Assembly: GCF_042675745.1 (NCBI RefSeq)
Contig: NZ_JBHTJM010000009.1
Location: forward strand, 62,001-126,000
Direction: 5' to 3'
Origin: Pseudofulvibacter geojedonensis
GTDB taxonomy: Bacteria; Bacteroidota; Bacteroidia; Flavobacteriales; Flavobacteriaceae
Length of the DNA stretch: 64,000 bases
The position numbers were made by a program, and so were the translations under genes. Within the stretch, counting starts at the first letter, position 1. Each line of letters opens with the position of its first letter. Below are positions 16,377 to 24,707 of this stretch, piece by piece. The notes below the pieces were generated by a model. That model was given only the letters and a program-made list of their open reading frames with translations, was not told the origin of the DNA and searched no databases.

Positions 16377-17642
16377 ATGGAATCAGTTCAAGCAATAAAA
16401 CAACGTTTTGGAATTATAGGTAACGACCCTAAACTTAATCGTTCTCTAGAAAAAGCTATTCAAGTTGCTCCTACAGATATTTCTGTTTTGGTTACTGGAG
16501 AAAGCGGTGTTGGGAAGGAAAGTGTGCCAAAAATTATTCATTCTTTATCACACAGAAAACACGGTAAATATATTGCTGTTAACTGCGGTGCTATACCAGA
16601 AGGAACCATAGACAGTGAATTGTTTGGACATGAGAAAGGTGCCTTTACAGGTGCAACACAAACCCGTAATGGTTATTTTGAAGTTGCCGATGGTGGAACT
16701 ATTTTTTTAGATGAAGTAGGAGAATTACCCCTAACAACTCAAGTACGTTTATTGCGTGTTTTAGAAAATGGAGAATTTATAAAAGTTGGTTCATCTAAAG
16801 TACAGAAAACCAACGTTCGCATTGTTGCTGCTACAAACGTAAATATGTTTGAAGCTATCAAAAAAGGTAAATTTAGAGAAGACTTATATTACCGATTGAG
16901 TACTGTAGAAATTTTATTACCTGCTTTACGAGACCGCAAAGACGATATACACTTACTATTTAGAAAATTTGCATCAGATTTTGCTCTCAAATACAAAATG
17001 CCTACCATTAGACTTGACGAATCTGCCATACAAGTATTATTAAAATACCGTTGGAATGGTAACATTCGCCAGTTAAGAAATATTGCTGAACAAATTTCTG
17101 TACTAGAACAAAACAGAAACATCTCTGCTAGTACATTACAAAGCTACCTACCTAATGTTGGTAATAATTTACCTTCGGTTATCAATGAAAATAAATCTGA
17201 ATCTGATTTTAGTAACGAACGAGAAATTTTATACAAAGTCTTGTTTGATATGAAAGCAGATTTAAACGACTTAAAAAAGCTTACAATGGAATTAATGCGT
17301 AACGGAAATACGCAACAAGTTCAAAACGAGAATCAAGAATTAATTCAGAAAATATACAAGCCCGACGAGGACACCCTCCCTAAACAAACTGATGAAACTG
17401 TAGAAGTATTACAAATACCACAAGAAGCAACTACTTCATACCACACAGAAAAAGAACCTGTAGAATACAACAATTATATTGAAGATATAACAGAAGAAGA
17501 AACTTTATCCTTACACGAAAAAGAACTTGAGTTAATTAAAAAAGCTTTAGAACGCAATCAAGGAAAAAGAAAACTTGCCGCCAAAGAATTAGGTATTTCA
17601 GAACGCACATTATACAGAAAAATCAAACAATTTGACCTATGA
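16377..17642 (+). CDS. Sigma-54-dependent transcriptional activator (no receiver domain), 421 aa
   Basis: AAA+ enhancer-binding protein. The AAA+ domain begins near residue 14 with Walker A GESGVGKES, the sigma-54 contact loop GAFTGA and Walker B GGTIFLDEVGELPL. A low-complexity, Gln/Glu-rich linker (about 265-375) precedes a Fis-type helix-turn-helix (RKLAAKELGISERTLYRKI). There is no N-terminal sensory or receiver domain, so control may be by partner proteins or by abundance. It starts 3 bp after miaB. Its targets are not visible. Confidence 0.92.
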   Translation: MESVQAIKQRFGIIGNDPKLNRSLEKAIQVAPTDISVLVTGESGVGKESVPKIIHSLSHRKHGKYIAVNCGAIPEGTIDSELFGHEKGAFTGATQTRNGYFEVADGGTIFLDEVGELPLTTQVRLLRVLENGEFIKVGSSKVQKTNVRIVAATNVNMFEAIKKGKFREDLYYRLSTVEILLPALRDRKDDIHLLFRKFASDFALKYKMPTIRLDESAIQVLLKYRWNGNIRQLRNIAEQISVLEQNRNISASTLQSYLPNVGNNLPSVINENKSESDFSNEREILYKVLFDMKADLNDLKKLTMELMRNGNTQQVQNENQELIQKIYKPDEDTLPKQTDETVEVLQIPQEATTSYHTEKEPVEYNNYIEDITEEETLSLHEKELELIKKALERNQGKRKLAAKELGISERTLYRKIKQFDL

Positions 17643-17736
17643 TTTTTCCTGTCAGCTAAATTATTTACTTCTAAACGAATAAATAGTATTAGTTAATGTA
17701 TTTTATAATACCTTTCATTCATTAAATGAATCGTAA

Positions 17737-18690
17737 ATGAAACGCATAATACTAATTTTTTCTTTAAATATCCTTTTATTTTCTGTATTCTCATGCTCTG
17801 ATGATGATTGCCCTGGAGACAGCCAAACTATTAACCCAACAACCATCAAAGAATACCATACCATAAACTATGACGGTGCTATCAACCAAAAATACAGATT
17901 CAACAACAAAGGTTTATTAAGTCAATATCATTCAACTTATACCGACTACACTTTTAACTATGAATATGATGCATCTGATAGGGTTATTACTATCTCTAAA
18001 AACGATTTAAACGATAACGAAATCGAAAGTGTAGACATACTTTACGATAATGAAAACAGAATATCTAAAATTGGTCAATTAGAATATACTTATTTACAAA
18101 ATGAAAATTATTACCACTCTGGAGAAGGATACTTTACTCCAGAAGTAGAATCTTTCACAGATCAAAACGGAGATCAAATTGAAACATCTATGAGGATATA
18201 TAGCACTTACCAAGATGATAATTTGGATGGTATTTTCAATCGTTGCGATTATTACGATACAGAATTAAACAATTTAACTACTGGACAATATTTAGGAAAT
18301 GATTTAGAAGAATATTGTGAATACAGCCAATTTAGCTCTTATAGACATGATGGCAACAACCTTATTTCTTCGAATGAATACGATAAAAGAACATACGATA
18401 CCAACAACAATCCTTTATACTCTGAAACATCTAACATTAAATACGTTATAGGATTTCTCAACTCATCTTTCAACAACGGACATCCCTACCCAGTTATTAT
18501 CTCTAAAAACAATACAACACATATTAGATGGGATGTAGATGGACCAGAAGAAACCGCTTACGAATTTGAATTCAACAATTACAACTTACCAAAAAACAGA
18601 TATTCTCAAGGTTACTATACAGGCATTCCAGAAGGGGAACAATATATTAGTGCAAAATACTACTACCAAGGAGATACAATTCCAGAATAA
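17737..18690 (+). CDS. Lipoprotein with YD-like repeats, 317 aa
   Basis: The lipoprotein signal peptide ends LFSVFSC (Cys20), followed by an acidic SDDDC stretch, which in Bacteroidota is compatible with surface export. The body contains repeated short Tyr/Asn/Asp-rich strands such as YRFNNKGLLSQY, YEYDASDRVITI and ILYDNENRISKI, which resemble RHS/YD-type repeats of DUF4595-like secreted proteins. The function is unknown. The gene stands alone, 94 bp after the sigma-54 activator, and ends at an intrinsic terminator. Confidence 0.8.
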   Translation: MKRIILIFSLNILLFSVFSCSDDDCPGDSQTINPTTIKEYHTINYDGAINQKYRFNNKGLLSQYHSTYTDYTFNYEYDASDRVITISKNDLNDNEIESVDILYDNENRISKIGQLEYTYLQNENYYHSGEGYFTPEVESFTDQNGDQIETSMRIYSTYQDDNLDGIFNRCDYYDTELNNLTTGQYLGNDLEEYCEYSQFSSYRHDGNNLISSNEYDKRTYDTNNNPLYSETSNIKYVIGFLNSSFNNGHPYPVIISKNNTTHIRWDVDGPEETAYEFEFNNYNLPKNRYSQGYYTGIPEGEQYISAKYYYQGDTIPE

Positions 18691-18713
18691 AGCTTTAAAT
18701 CATAAATATTTAC

Positions 18714-18745
18714 AAAAGATTGCTACTTACTCGGCAATCTTTTTA
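18714..18745 (+). terminator. Intrinsic terminator before lptE
   Basis: AAAGATTGC (about 18716-18724) pairs with GCAATCTTT (about 18734-18742) around a 9-10-nt loop, followed by TTTT. The promoter of lptE overlaps it. Confidence 0.7.
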
Positions 18746-18751
18746 CTTTTG
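18720..18751 (+). promoter_or_regulatory. Promoter of lptE, five bases from the start codon
   Basis: TTG at 18720-18722, a 21-bp spacer and TACTTTTG at 18744-18751 match the flavobacterial consensus. The ATG is at 18757, so transcription would begin at or next to the start codon, suggesting a leaderless mRNA. Confidence 0.6.
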
Positions 18752-18756
18752 TAATT

Positions 18757-19254
18757 ATGAGAAAACTTATTCTTATTTTACTTGTTACAATAATTACTCA
18801 GGGTTGTGGAATCTATTCTTTTACAGGAATTGGCGATATCAATGCCAACTCCTTTCAGGTAAATTTTTTCCAAAACAATGCTCCAATTATAGAACCTGGC
18901 ATAGACAGACGTTTTACTTTAGCGTTGCAAGATTTAATTCAAAACCAAACTAATTTAGAACTTACCAACACCAATGGTGATTTAGTTTATGAAGGGGAGA
19001 TCAGTAATTATACTATTGCTCCTATGACCGCAACTGCTCAGCAAACGGCCGCACAAAACAGGCTGACCATTACTATAAATGTTCGTTTTTTTAATAAAAA
19101 TAAAGAAGAGGACGATTTTGAAAAATCTTTTTCTTTCTATCATGACTACGGAGCCACTCAACAACTTACAGGTAGTGTTTTAGAAACCGCCCTAGATGAT
19201 ATATTTGAACGTATTACTCAAGATATTTTTAACGAATCACTAGCTAAATGGTAA
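18757..19254 (+). CDS. lptE: LPS-assembly lipoprotein LptE, 165 aa
   Basis: Outer-membrane lipoprotein that plugs LptD and delivers LPS to the cell surface. The lipoprotein signal ends IITQGC (Cys17), followed by GIYSFTG, a typical LptE start. Mixed strands include EGEISNYTIAPM and NRLTITINVRF, and the protein ends with a helix DDIFERITQDIFNESLAKW. It is followed after 1 bp by the next gene. lptC and lpxB also lie in this window but far away. Confidence 0.9.
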   Translation: MRKLILILLVTIITQGCGIYSFTGIGDINANSFQVNFFQNNAPIIEPGIDRRFTLALQDLIQNQTNLELTNTNGDLVYEGEISNYTIAPMTATAQQTAAQNRLTITINVRFFNKNKEEDDFEKSFSFYHDYGATQQLTGSVLETALDDIFERITQDIFNESLAKW

Positions 19255-19255
19255 A

Positions 19256-20089
19256 ATGAATATTCAAGATTTTACTAACATATTGCAACAACCGCAAGGC
19301 ATCAATGAAGCTCAAACTATTCAGCTAAAAGAAATACTAAATCAATATCCTTACTTTCAAGCGGCAAGGGCAATACATTTAGGAGGACTAAAAAACCAAG
19401 ATAGTTACTTTTACAATCAAGAATTAAAAAAAACAGCAGCATATACAACAGATAGGAGTATTTTATTTGATTACATCACCTCAGAAAACTTCAATCAAAA
19501 TAATATTTCTAAATCTCTACAAGAACAACAGGAATCTATAAAAAATATTGAAGTGGTGAATCCTGTTGAAATAAGCAGCTTTGAATCTGCTACTGCACCT
19601 TATGACAAAGCAGTTACAGAACCTGATTTATTTGAAGAAAAAATCGAAGAAAATAAAATAGCTGTTGCTTCAGAAAAACTAGGAATTGGCAAGCCTTTAG
19701 AATTTAACCCTAGCGAAACACATTCTTTTCAAGAATGGTTACAGTTAGCTCAAGTAAAACCCATAGAACGAAAAGAAGTTAAAAGCGAGGTTAACGCAGA
19801 TGTTTCGGACAAAAAAGAAGCTTCTAAATTTGATTTAATAGATAAATTTATAGCCACAAACCCTAAAATTTCTCCTGTTAAAAAAACGGTCTCATTAACT
19901 AATTTAGCTAAAGAAAACAACTTTAATTCAGACGAATTAATGACCGAAACATTAGCTAAAGTATATTTAGAACAAAAAAACTATAAAAAAGCCAAGCAAG
20001 CTTATCGTATTTTAAGTTTGAAATATCCAGAAAAAAGTAGTTTCTTTGCAGACCGAATTAGGGAAATTAAAAAATTAGAAAATCAATAA
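19256..20089 (+). CDS. Conserved hypothetical protein with C-terminal TPR-like helix pair, 277 aa
   Basis: Cytoplasmic protein without signal peptide. The N-terminal 75 residues (ILNQYPYFQAARAIHL) form a conserved helical segment, the middle (about 90-200) is Glu/Lys-rich and probably disordered, and the C-terminus has a TPR-like pair (ETLAKVYLEQKNYKKAKQAYRIL then KYPEKS). Its fixed place between lptE and secG is typical for flavobacteria, but the function is unknown. It begins 1 bp after lptE and ends 18 bp before secG, so it is probably co-transcribed. Confidence 0.8.
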   Translation: MNIQDFTNILQQPQGINEAQTIQLKEILNQYPYFQAARAIHLGGLKNQDSYFYNQELKKTAAYTTDRSILFDYITSENFNQNNISKSLQEQQESIKNIEVVNPVEISSFESATAPYDKAVTEPDLFEEKIEENKIAVASEKLGIGKPLEFNPSETHSFQEWLQLAQVKPIERKEVKSEVNADVSDKKEASKFDLIDKFIATNPKISPVKKTVSLTNLAKENNFNSDELMTETLAKVYLEQKNYKKAKQAYRILSLKYPEKSSFFADRIREIKKLENQ

Positions 20090-20107
20090 CACAAAATACA
20101 ATCAGTT

Positions 20108-20476
20108 ATGTTTAATATATTTTTAGCACTTATAGTAATTGTTGCCTTTTTATTAATGGTAGTTATTATGGTACAAAACCCAAAAGGTGGTGGTTTATCT
20201 TCTTCTTTTGGAGGAGGCGGCTCACAACAAATGGGAGGCGTACAGCAAACAACTGATTTCTTAGACAAATCTACTTGGTGGTTAGCTATTTTATTAATTG
20301 TTTTAATATTATTATCTAACGTAACTGTTTTTGGAAGCGGTAATGCTGGGTCTAAAGCACTAGAAGGAGCTAACGACCAGCAAATAGAAGCACCAGTATC
20401 TACCACAAATGATGATGCAACTCCAGTTTCAACAACACCAACAACGACTGACGAGAAAAAAGATGGAGATAATTAA
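20108..20476 (+). CDS. secG: Protein translocase subunit SecG, 122 aa
   Basis: Accessory membrane subunit of SecYEG. Two transmembrane helices (about 2-20 and 58-78) are separated by the family's glycine-rich cytoplasmic loop (QNPKGGGLSSSFGGGG). The C-terminal tail is Thr/Asp-rich and probably disordered, as in other Bacteroidota SecG. Last gene of the lptE unit. An intrinsic terminator follows. Confidence 0.94.
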   Translation: MFNIFLALIVIVAFLLMVVIMVQNPKGGGLSSSFGGGGSQQMGGVQQTTDFLDKSTWWLAILLIVLILLSNVTVFGSGNAGSKALEGANDQQIEAPVSTTNDDATPVSTTPTTTDEKKDGDN

Positions 20477-20498
20477 TTTCTCCTTATAAATAACATTA

Positions 20499-20527
20499 AA
20501 ATGCCAACTCTACAGTTGGCATTTTTA
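20499..20527 (+). terminator. Intrinsic terminator after secG
   Basis: ATGCCAACT and AGTTGGCAT form a 9-bp stem with a CTAC loop, followed by TTTT. Confidence 0.85.
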
Positions 20528-20540
20528 GTTTCTGAAAGTT

Positions 20541-20580
20541 TGTCAGTCTTAATGCATTGGTACAATTTCTGACTGATATA
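20541..20580 (+). promoter_or_regulatory. groESL upstream control region
   Basis: No TAnnTTTG element is visible before groES. Instead there is an inverted pair TCAGTC (20543-20548) and GACTGA (20571-20576) flanking TTGGTACAATTTCTGA (20557-20572). That stretch weakly resembles a sigma-54 minus-24/minus-12 promoter (GG at 20559-20560, only the G of the expected GC at 20571-20572). This is tentative, and a heat-shock control site of another kind is equally possible. Confidence 0.3.
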
Positions 20581-20615
20581 TAAACGTAATTATAAAAATA
20601 AAAAATCAACATACA

Positions 20616-20891
20616 ATGGGATTAAACATTAAACCATTAGCAGATAGAGTTCTAGTAGAACCTGCTGCAGCTGAAACAACTACCGCTTCTGGTATTATTA
20701 TTCCAGATACCGCTAAAGAAAAACCTCAAAAAGGAACTGTTGTAGCTATAGGCACAGGTAAAAAAGATGAGCCTTTAACCGTTCAAGTTGGAGACACAGT
20801 TCTTTACGGGAAATATTCAGGTTCTGAATTAAAGTTAGAAGGAAACGATTACTTAATAATGCGCGAAAGTGACATTTTAGCAATTATCTAA
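20616..20891 (+). CDS. groS: Co-chaperonin GroES, 91 aa
   Basis: Ring-shaped lid of the GroEL chaperonin. The full-length family signature is present: LADRVLVEPAAAE at the N-terminus, the mobile loop TTASGIIIPDTAKEKP and the C-terminal LIMRESDILAII. It is followed by groEL after 15 bp. Confidence 0.98.
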   Translation: MGLNIKPLADRVLVEPAAAETTTASGIIIPDTAKEKPQKGTVVAIGTGKKDEPLTVQVGDTVLYGKYSGSELKLEGNDYLIMRESDILAII

Positions 20892-20906
20892 AAAAAACAA
20901 AATAAC

Positions 20907-22541
20907 ATGGCAAAAGATATAAAATTTGATATAGAAGCACGTGACGGATTAAAACGTGGTGTAGATGCATTAGCTAATGCAGTAAAAGTAACCTTAGGTC
21001 CTAAAGGAAGAAATGTTACTATTTCTAAATCGTTTGGTGGCCCAACAGTAACCAAAGATGGTGTTTCTGTGGCTAAAGAAATTGAATTAGCAGATGAGCT
21101 AGAAAACATGGGAGCTCAAATGGTAAAAGAAGTAGCTTCTAAGACTAACGATTTAGCTGGAGATGGTACAACTACCGCAACTGTTTTAGCTCAAGCAATT
21201 GTTAAAGAGGGATTAAAAAATGTTGCAGCTGGAGCCAATCCAATGGATTTAAAAAGAGGAATTGACAAAGCTGTTGAAGCAATTGTAACAGATTTAACTA
21301 AACAATCAAAAGAAGTAGGGTCTTCTTCAGATAAAATAAAACAAGTAGCCTCTATTTCTGCTAATAACGACGAAACTATTGGTGAATTAATTGCTCAAGC
21401 TTTCGGAAAAGTTGGTAAAGAAGGTGTTATAACTGTAGAAGAAGCTAAAGGTACAGATACTTATGTAGATGTAGTAGAAGGAATGCAGTTTGACAGAGGA
21501 TATTTATCTCCTTATTTTGTTACCGATGCAGATAAGATGATTGCCGATTTAGACAATCCTTACATCTTATTATTCGACAAAAAAATATCTAACCTACAAG
21601 AAATTCTTCCAATTTTAGAGCCCGTAGCTCAGTCTGGAAGACCATTGTTAATTATTGCTGAAGATGTAGACGGTCAAGCATTGGCTACTTTAGTCGTTAA
21701 TAAATTAAGAGGTGGATTAAAAATTGCTGCTGTTAAGGCTCCTGGGTTTGGAGACAGAAGAAAAGCTATGTTAGAGGACATCGCTATTTTAACGAACGGT
21801 ACTGTTATTTCTGAAGAAAGAGGTTTCTCTTTAGAAAATGCAGATTTATCGATGTTAGGAACTGCTGAAACCGTAACTATAGACAAAGACAATACTACTA
21901 TTGTTAATGGCTCTGGAGATGAAGATAACATCAAGGCGAGAGTAAACCAAATTAAAGCACAGATTGAAACTACTACATCAGATTATGATAAAGAAAAGCT
22001 ACAAGAGCGTTTAGCAAAATTAGCTGGTGGGGTTGCTGTATTATATGTTGGAGCTGCTTCTGAAGTTGAGATGAAAGAGAAGAAAGATCGAGTTGATGAT
22101 GCACTTCACGCTACTCGTGCAGCTGTAGAAGAAGGTATTGTTGCAGGTGGTGGAGTTGCTTTAGTGAGAGCTCAGAAAGTTCTTGACAAAGTAAAAGCCG
22201 AAAACGCTGACGAAGAAACTGGTATTAATATTATTTCACGAGCTATAGAAGCTCCATTACGTACTATTGCCGAAAATGCTGGAAAAGAAGGATCTGTTAT
22301 TTGTGCAAAAGTAATTGAAGGTAAAAAAGACTTTGGTTATAATGCTAAAACAGATGAGTATGTAGATATGCTAAAGGCTGGTATTATAGATCCTAAAAAA
22401 GTAACTAGAGTGGCTTTAGAAAATGCTGCTTCTGTCTCTGGTATGATCTTAACTACTGAATGTGCTTTAGTGGAGATTAAAGAAGATACTCCTGCTGCTG
22501 GTATGCCTCCTATGGGTGGTGGAATGCCAGGCATGATGTAA
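20907..22541 (+). CDS. groL: Chaperonin GroEL, 544 aa
   Basis: 60-kDa ATP-dependent folding chamber. The nucleotide-binding motifs VTLGPKGRNV and AGDGTTTATVLA are intact, AAVEEGIVAGGG and the standard apical domain are present, and the C-terminus has the Gly/Met-rich tail GMPPMGGGMPGMM. Normal length. It is the second gene of the groES-groEL operon and is followed by a strong terminator. Confidence 0.99.
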   Translation: MAKDIKFDIEARDGLKRGVDALANAVKVTLGPKGRNVTISKSFGGPTVTKDGVSVAKEIELADELENMGAQMVKEVASKTNDLAGDGTTTATVLAQAIVKEGLKNVAAGANPMDLKRGIDKAVEAIVTDLTKQSKEVGSSSDKIKQVASISANNDETIGELIAQAFGKVGKEGVITVEEAKGTDTYVDVVEGMQFDRGYLSPYFVTDADKMIADLDNPYILLFDKKISNLQEILPILEPVAQSGRPLLIIAEDVDGQALATLVVNKLRGGLKIAAVKAPGFGDRRKAMLEDIAILTNGTVISEERGFSLENADLSMLGTAETVTIDKDNTTIVNGSGDEDNIKARVNQIKAQIETTTSDYDKEKLQERLAKLAGGVAVLYVGAASEVEMKEKKDRVDDALHATRAAVEEGIVAGGGVALVRAQKVLDKVKAENADEETGINIISRAIEAPLRTIAENAGKEGSVICAKVIEGKKDFGYNAKTDEYVDMLKAGIIDPKKVTRVALENAASVSGMILTTECALVEIKEDTPAAGMPPMGGGMPGMM

Positions 22542-22562
22542 TTAACTCGTATTTAATCAAAC

Positions 22563-22600
22563 AAAAAGCCATTAGTTTTTAAGCTAATGGCTTTTTATTT
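22563..22600 (+). terminator. Intrinsic terminator after groEL
   Basis: AAAAAGCCATTAG and CTAATGGCTTTTT form a 13-bp stem with a short loop, followed by an AT-rich run. Confidence 0.9.
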
Positions 22601-22611
22601 GCTTTTAATGC

Positions 22612-22638
22612 ACAAAAAAGGGAGTGCATTGCACTCCC
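22612..22638 (-). terminator. Minus-strand intrinsic terminator with no annotated gene
   Basis: GGGAGTGCATTGCACTCCC (22620-22638) is a near-perfect palindrome. On the minus strand it is followed by a run of six T. No minus-strand protein gene precedes it in the 330-bp gap between groEL and the sensor kinase (22542-22870), so it may end a short untranslated RNA. The rest of the gap holds no convincing frame. Confidence 0.5.
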
Positions 22639-22690
22639 AAACCCAATATTAAAAATCACTACACGTTTAAAACGTTTCTTAATTTTAAAA

Positions 22691-22698
22691 CAAATATA
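22691..22698 (-). promoter_or_regulatory. Candidate minus-7 element facing the orphan terminator
   Basis: TATATTTG on the minus strand matches TAnnTTTG. No TTG is seen at 17-23 bp. It would give a transcript of roughly 65-70 nt ending at the hairpin at 22620-22638. Confidence 0.35.
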
Positions 22699-22817
22699 AA
22701 GGCACTTCGCTCTCCATACAGACGTAATTATACCAACTTATAAAATGCGAATACAAAACATACAGATAAATGTGTTTTTACCTATTTTTAACCACTTTTA
22801 CCACCAATAAATCGGAT

Positions 22818-22845
22818 TTGTTTAATTTCCAAATCATTATATTTG
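22818..22845 (+). promoter_or_regulatory. Promoter of the LytS/LytTR pair
   Basis: TTG at 22818-22820, a 17-bp spacer and TATATTTG at 22838-22845. The ATG at 22871 is 25 bp downstream, whereas an in-frame TTG at 22847 would fall before the transcription start. This fixes the gene start. Confidence 0.65.
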
Positions 22846-22870
22846 GTTGACAGCAAGAAATAAAAAAGAA

Positions 22871-23935
22871 ATGCAGGAAAAAAACTTAGATGCAGTCTTT
22901 AGCTTTATACTTAACCCTAAGTATAGATGGTTATATCATATCTTATTTTGGCTAATTATATTTTCATCAGATATTAATTCTTTTTTAGAGTTAGGAAGTA
23001 CATCATGTGTGTTTTGTACAATAAAAATATTACTCTTAGAATTAGTAATAGTTTATTTCAACATCTATTTTCTTTTTTCTAAATACCTTGTTAAAGGTAA
23101 AGTTGTTAAATATACTCTTCTAACTACCCTTTCAATTATTATATACTTAACGATCAATTATTATCTTGGGTATGAAGAAACCATTTATGAAGAAATAGAC
23201 GAAACAACTGGTGAAGTAACACTAGTTACATTATCTTTATTTAGCTGGATTATTTCATATGCATCTAGAATGTTTGGTATAATTGGAACCGCCGTTGGAG
23301 TTAAATTTTTTAAACAATATTTTATTGAGCAACGAAAATTAAATGCTATTAAACAAGATAGTTTAGAAAATGAACTGCAATATTTAAAAAATCAGATAAA
23401 CCCACATTTTTTATTTAATTCACTAAATAACATTTATGTACAATCTAAAAAAAACCTAAGCAGTACATCTGAGTCAATATTACTGTTATCAGATTTACTT
23501 CGCTACCAACTATATGATTGCGCAAAAAATAAAGTATCATTAAGTGATGAAATAGAATACCTTCAGAATTTTTTAAAATTAGAAAACCTACGAAAAAAAG
23601 ACAGTCAAATAACCCTTAACATAAAAGGCATAACTACCGGAATTAATATCGCTCCTTTTATTTTTATGCCATTTATAGAAAATGCCATAAAATACAGTGG
23701 TCTTACTAGCAAACCTTATATAAATATAGAATTTACAATTGAAGGGAGTAAAATTATTTTTAAGGTAACAAACAACAAAGCAGATATTCTTGCTGTCAAT
23801 AAAAATAGCGGGATTGGCTTAAATAATGTAAAAAGAAGGTTAGATTTACTATACCAAAACACACATGAATTAATAATTAAAGAAGATAATCATAAATTTT
23901 CTTTAACTTTAGAATTAGAAACCCTACAAAAATAA
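22871..23935 (+). CDS. LytS-type sensor histidine kinase, 354 aa
   Basis: Membrane sensor kinase of the HPK7/LytS family. Four or so hydrophobic helices lie in residues 20-155, followed by a short coiled linker, then the His_kinase domain with H-box NQINPHFLFNSLNNIY, an N-box-like FIENAIKYSG and a G-box GIGLNNVKRRLDLLY. No recognisable extracytoplasmic sensor domain is present. One loop is acidic (YEEIDETTGE). It is followed after 4 bp by its LytTR response regulator. The signal and targets are unknown. Confidence 0.92.
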   Translation: MQEKNLDAVFSFILNPKYRWLYHILFWLIIFSSDINSFLELGSTSCVFCTIKILLLELVIVYFNIYFLFSKYLVKGKVVKYTLLTTLSIIIYLTINYYLGYEETIYEEIDETTGEVTLVTLSLFSWIISYASRMFGIIGTAVGVKFFKQYFIEQRKLNAIKQDSLENELQYLKNQINPHFLFNSLNNIYVQSKKNLSSTSESILLLSDLLRYQLYDCAKNKVSLSDEIEYLQNFLKLENLRKKDSQITLNIKGITTGINIAPFIFMPFIENAIKYSGLTSKPYINIEFTIEGSKIIFKVTNNKADILAVNKNSGIGLNNVKRRLDLLYQNTHELIIKEDNHKFSLTLELETLQK

Positions 23936-23939
23936 TATC

Positions 23940-24671
23940 ATGAAAAAACTAAATTGTATTATAGTTGATGATGAACCACTAGCTGTTGAAGGTATTGAGC
24001 TATATGTAGATGATTATGAACAACTAAATCTAGTTGGTACTTTTAATGATGCCATAAGTGCAAATGAATTTATTCAAAACAATCCGGTTGATTTGATTTT
24101 TCTAGATATTGAAATGCCTAAATTAAGCGGTTTAGACTTTTTAAAAACCACCAATATAGATGCTTTAGTTATTTTAACCACCGCTTATCCGCAATTTGCT
24201 CTTGAAGCCTTTGAACTTAACGTGGTTGATTATTTAGTAAAACCTATTGGCCCAAATAGATTTATGAAAGCTATTAACAAAGTGAACGACCTTTACCAAA
24301 AACCTCCTTCTAATGTTGAAGAAATTAGCAATGACTATATCTATATTAAAGCCGACAGAAAGTATGTAAAAGTATTTTATGAAGACATAAAATATATTAA
24401 AGGTTTAAAAGATTATGTAATTATATATACTGAGAACGAAAGAATAATTACTGCCATCAATATAAAAACTATATACAACGAACTTCCTAAACACATTTTT
24501 GCAAGAACAAGCAAATCTTATATCATAAACGTCAATTCAATTAAAGCTGTTAACGTAGATACAATACTAATAGGCGAAGAAGAATTACCTCTTGGAAAAA
24601 CCTACAAAGATGATTTTTTATCTAAACATGTTAAAAGCAATTTAATACAACGACCAACAAAAAAAGGATGA
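23940..24671 (+). CDS. LytTR-family response regulator, 243 aa
   Basis: Receiver domain (1-120) with the acidic pair VDDEP, phospho-acceptor Asp in FLDIEMP (about residue 57), switch Thr in LTTAYP and Lys in VKPIG. It is followed by a C-terminal LytTR DNA-binding domain (about 140-240, with YIYIKADRKYVKV and FARTSKSYIINV). It forms a two-gene operon with the upstream kinase, and the stop codon lies next to a bidirectional terminator. Confidence 0.94.
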   Translation: MKKLNCIIVDDEPLAVEGIELYVDDYEQLNLVGTFNDAISANEFIQNNPVDLIFLDIEMPKLSGLDFLKTTNIDALVILTTAYPQFALEAFELNVVDYLVKPIGPNRFMKAINKVNDLYQKPPSNVEEISNDYIYIKADRKYVKVFYEDIKYIKGLKDYVIIYTENERIITAINIKTIYNELPKHIFARTSKSYIINVNSIKAVNVDTILIGEEELPLGKTYKDDFLSKHVKSNLIQRPTKKG

Positions 24672-24692
24672 TCTAATTAGATCATCCTTTAA
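24663..24692. terminator. Bidirectional intrinsic terminator
   Basis: AAAGGATGATCT and AGATCATCCTTT form a 12-bp stem with an AATT loop, with T-rich flanks on both strands. It serves the LytTR gene (plus) and the lipoprotein gene at 24708 (minus). Confidence 0.85.
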
Positions 24693-24707
24693 TTTTTATC
24701 CTGTATT

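Noticed and set aside
22620..22638. Palindrome after groEL as a recombination or attachment site
   Set aside because: The adjoining T run on the minus strand explains it better as a terminator, and no recombinase gene is near.
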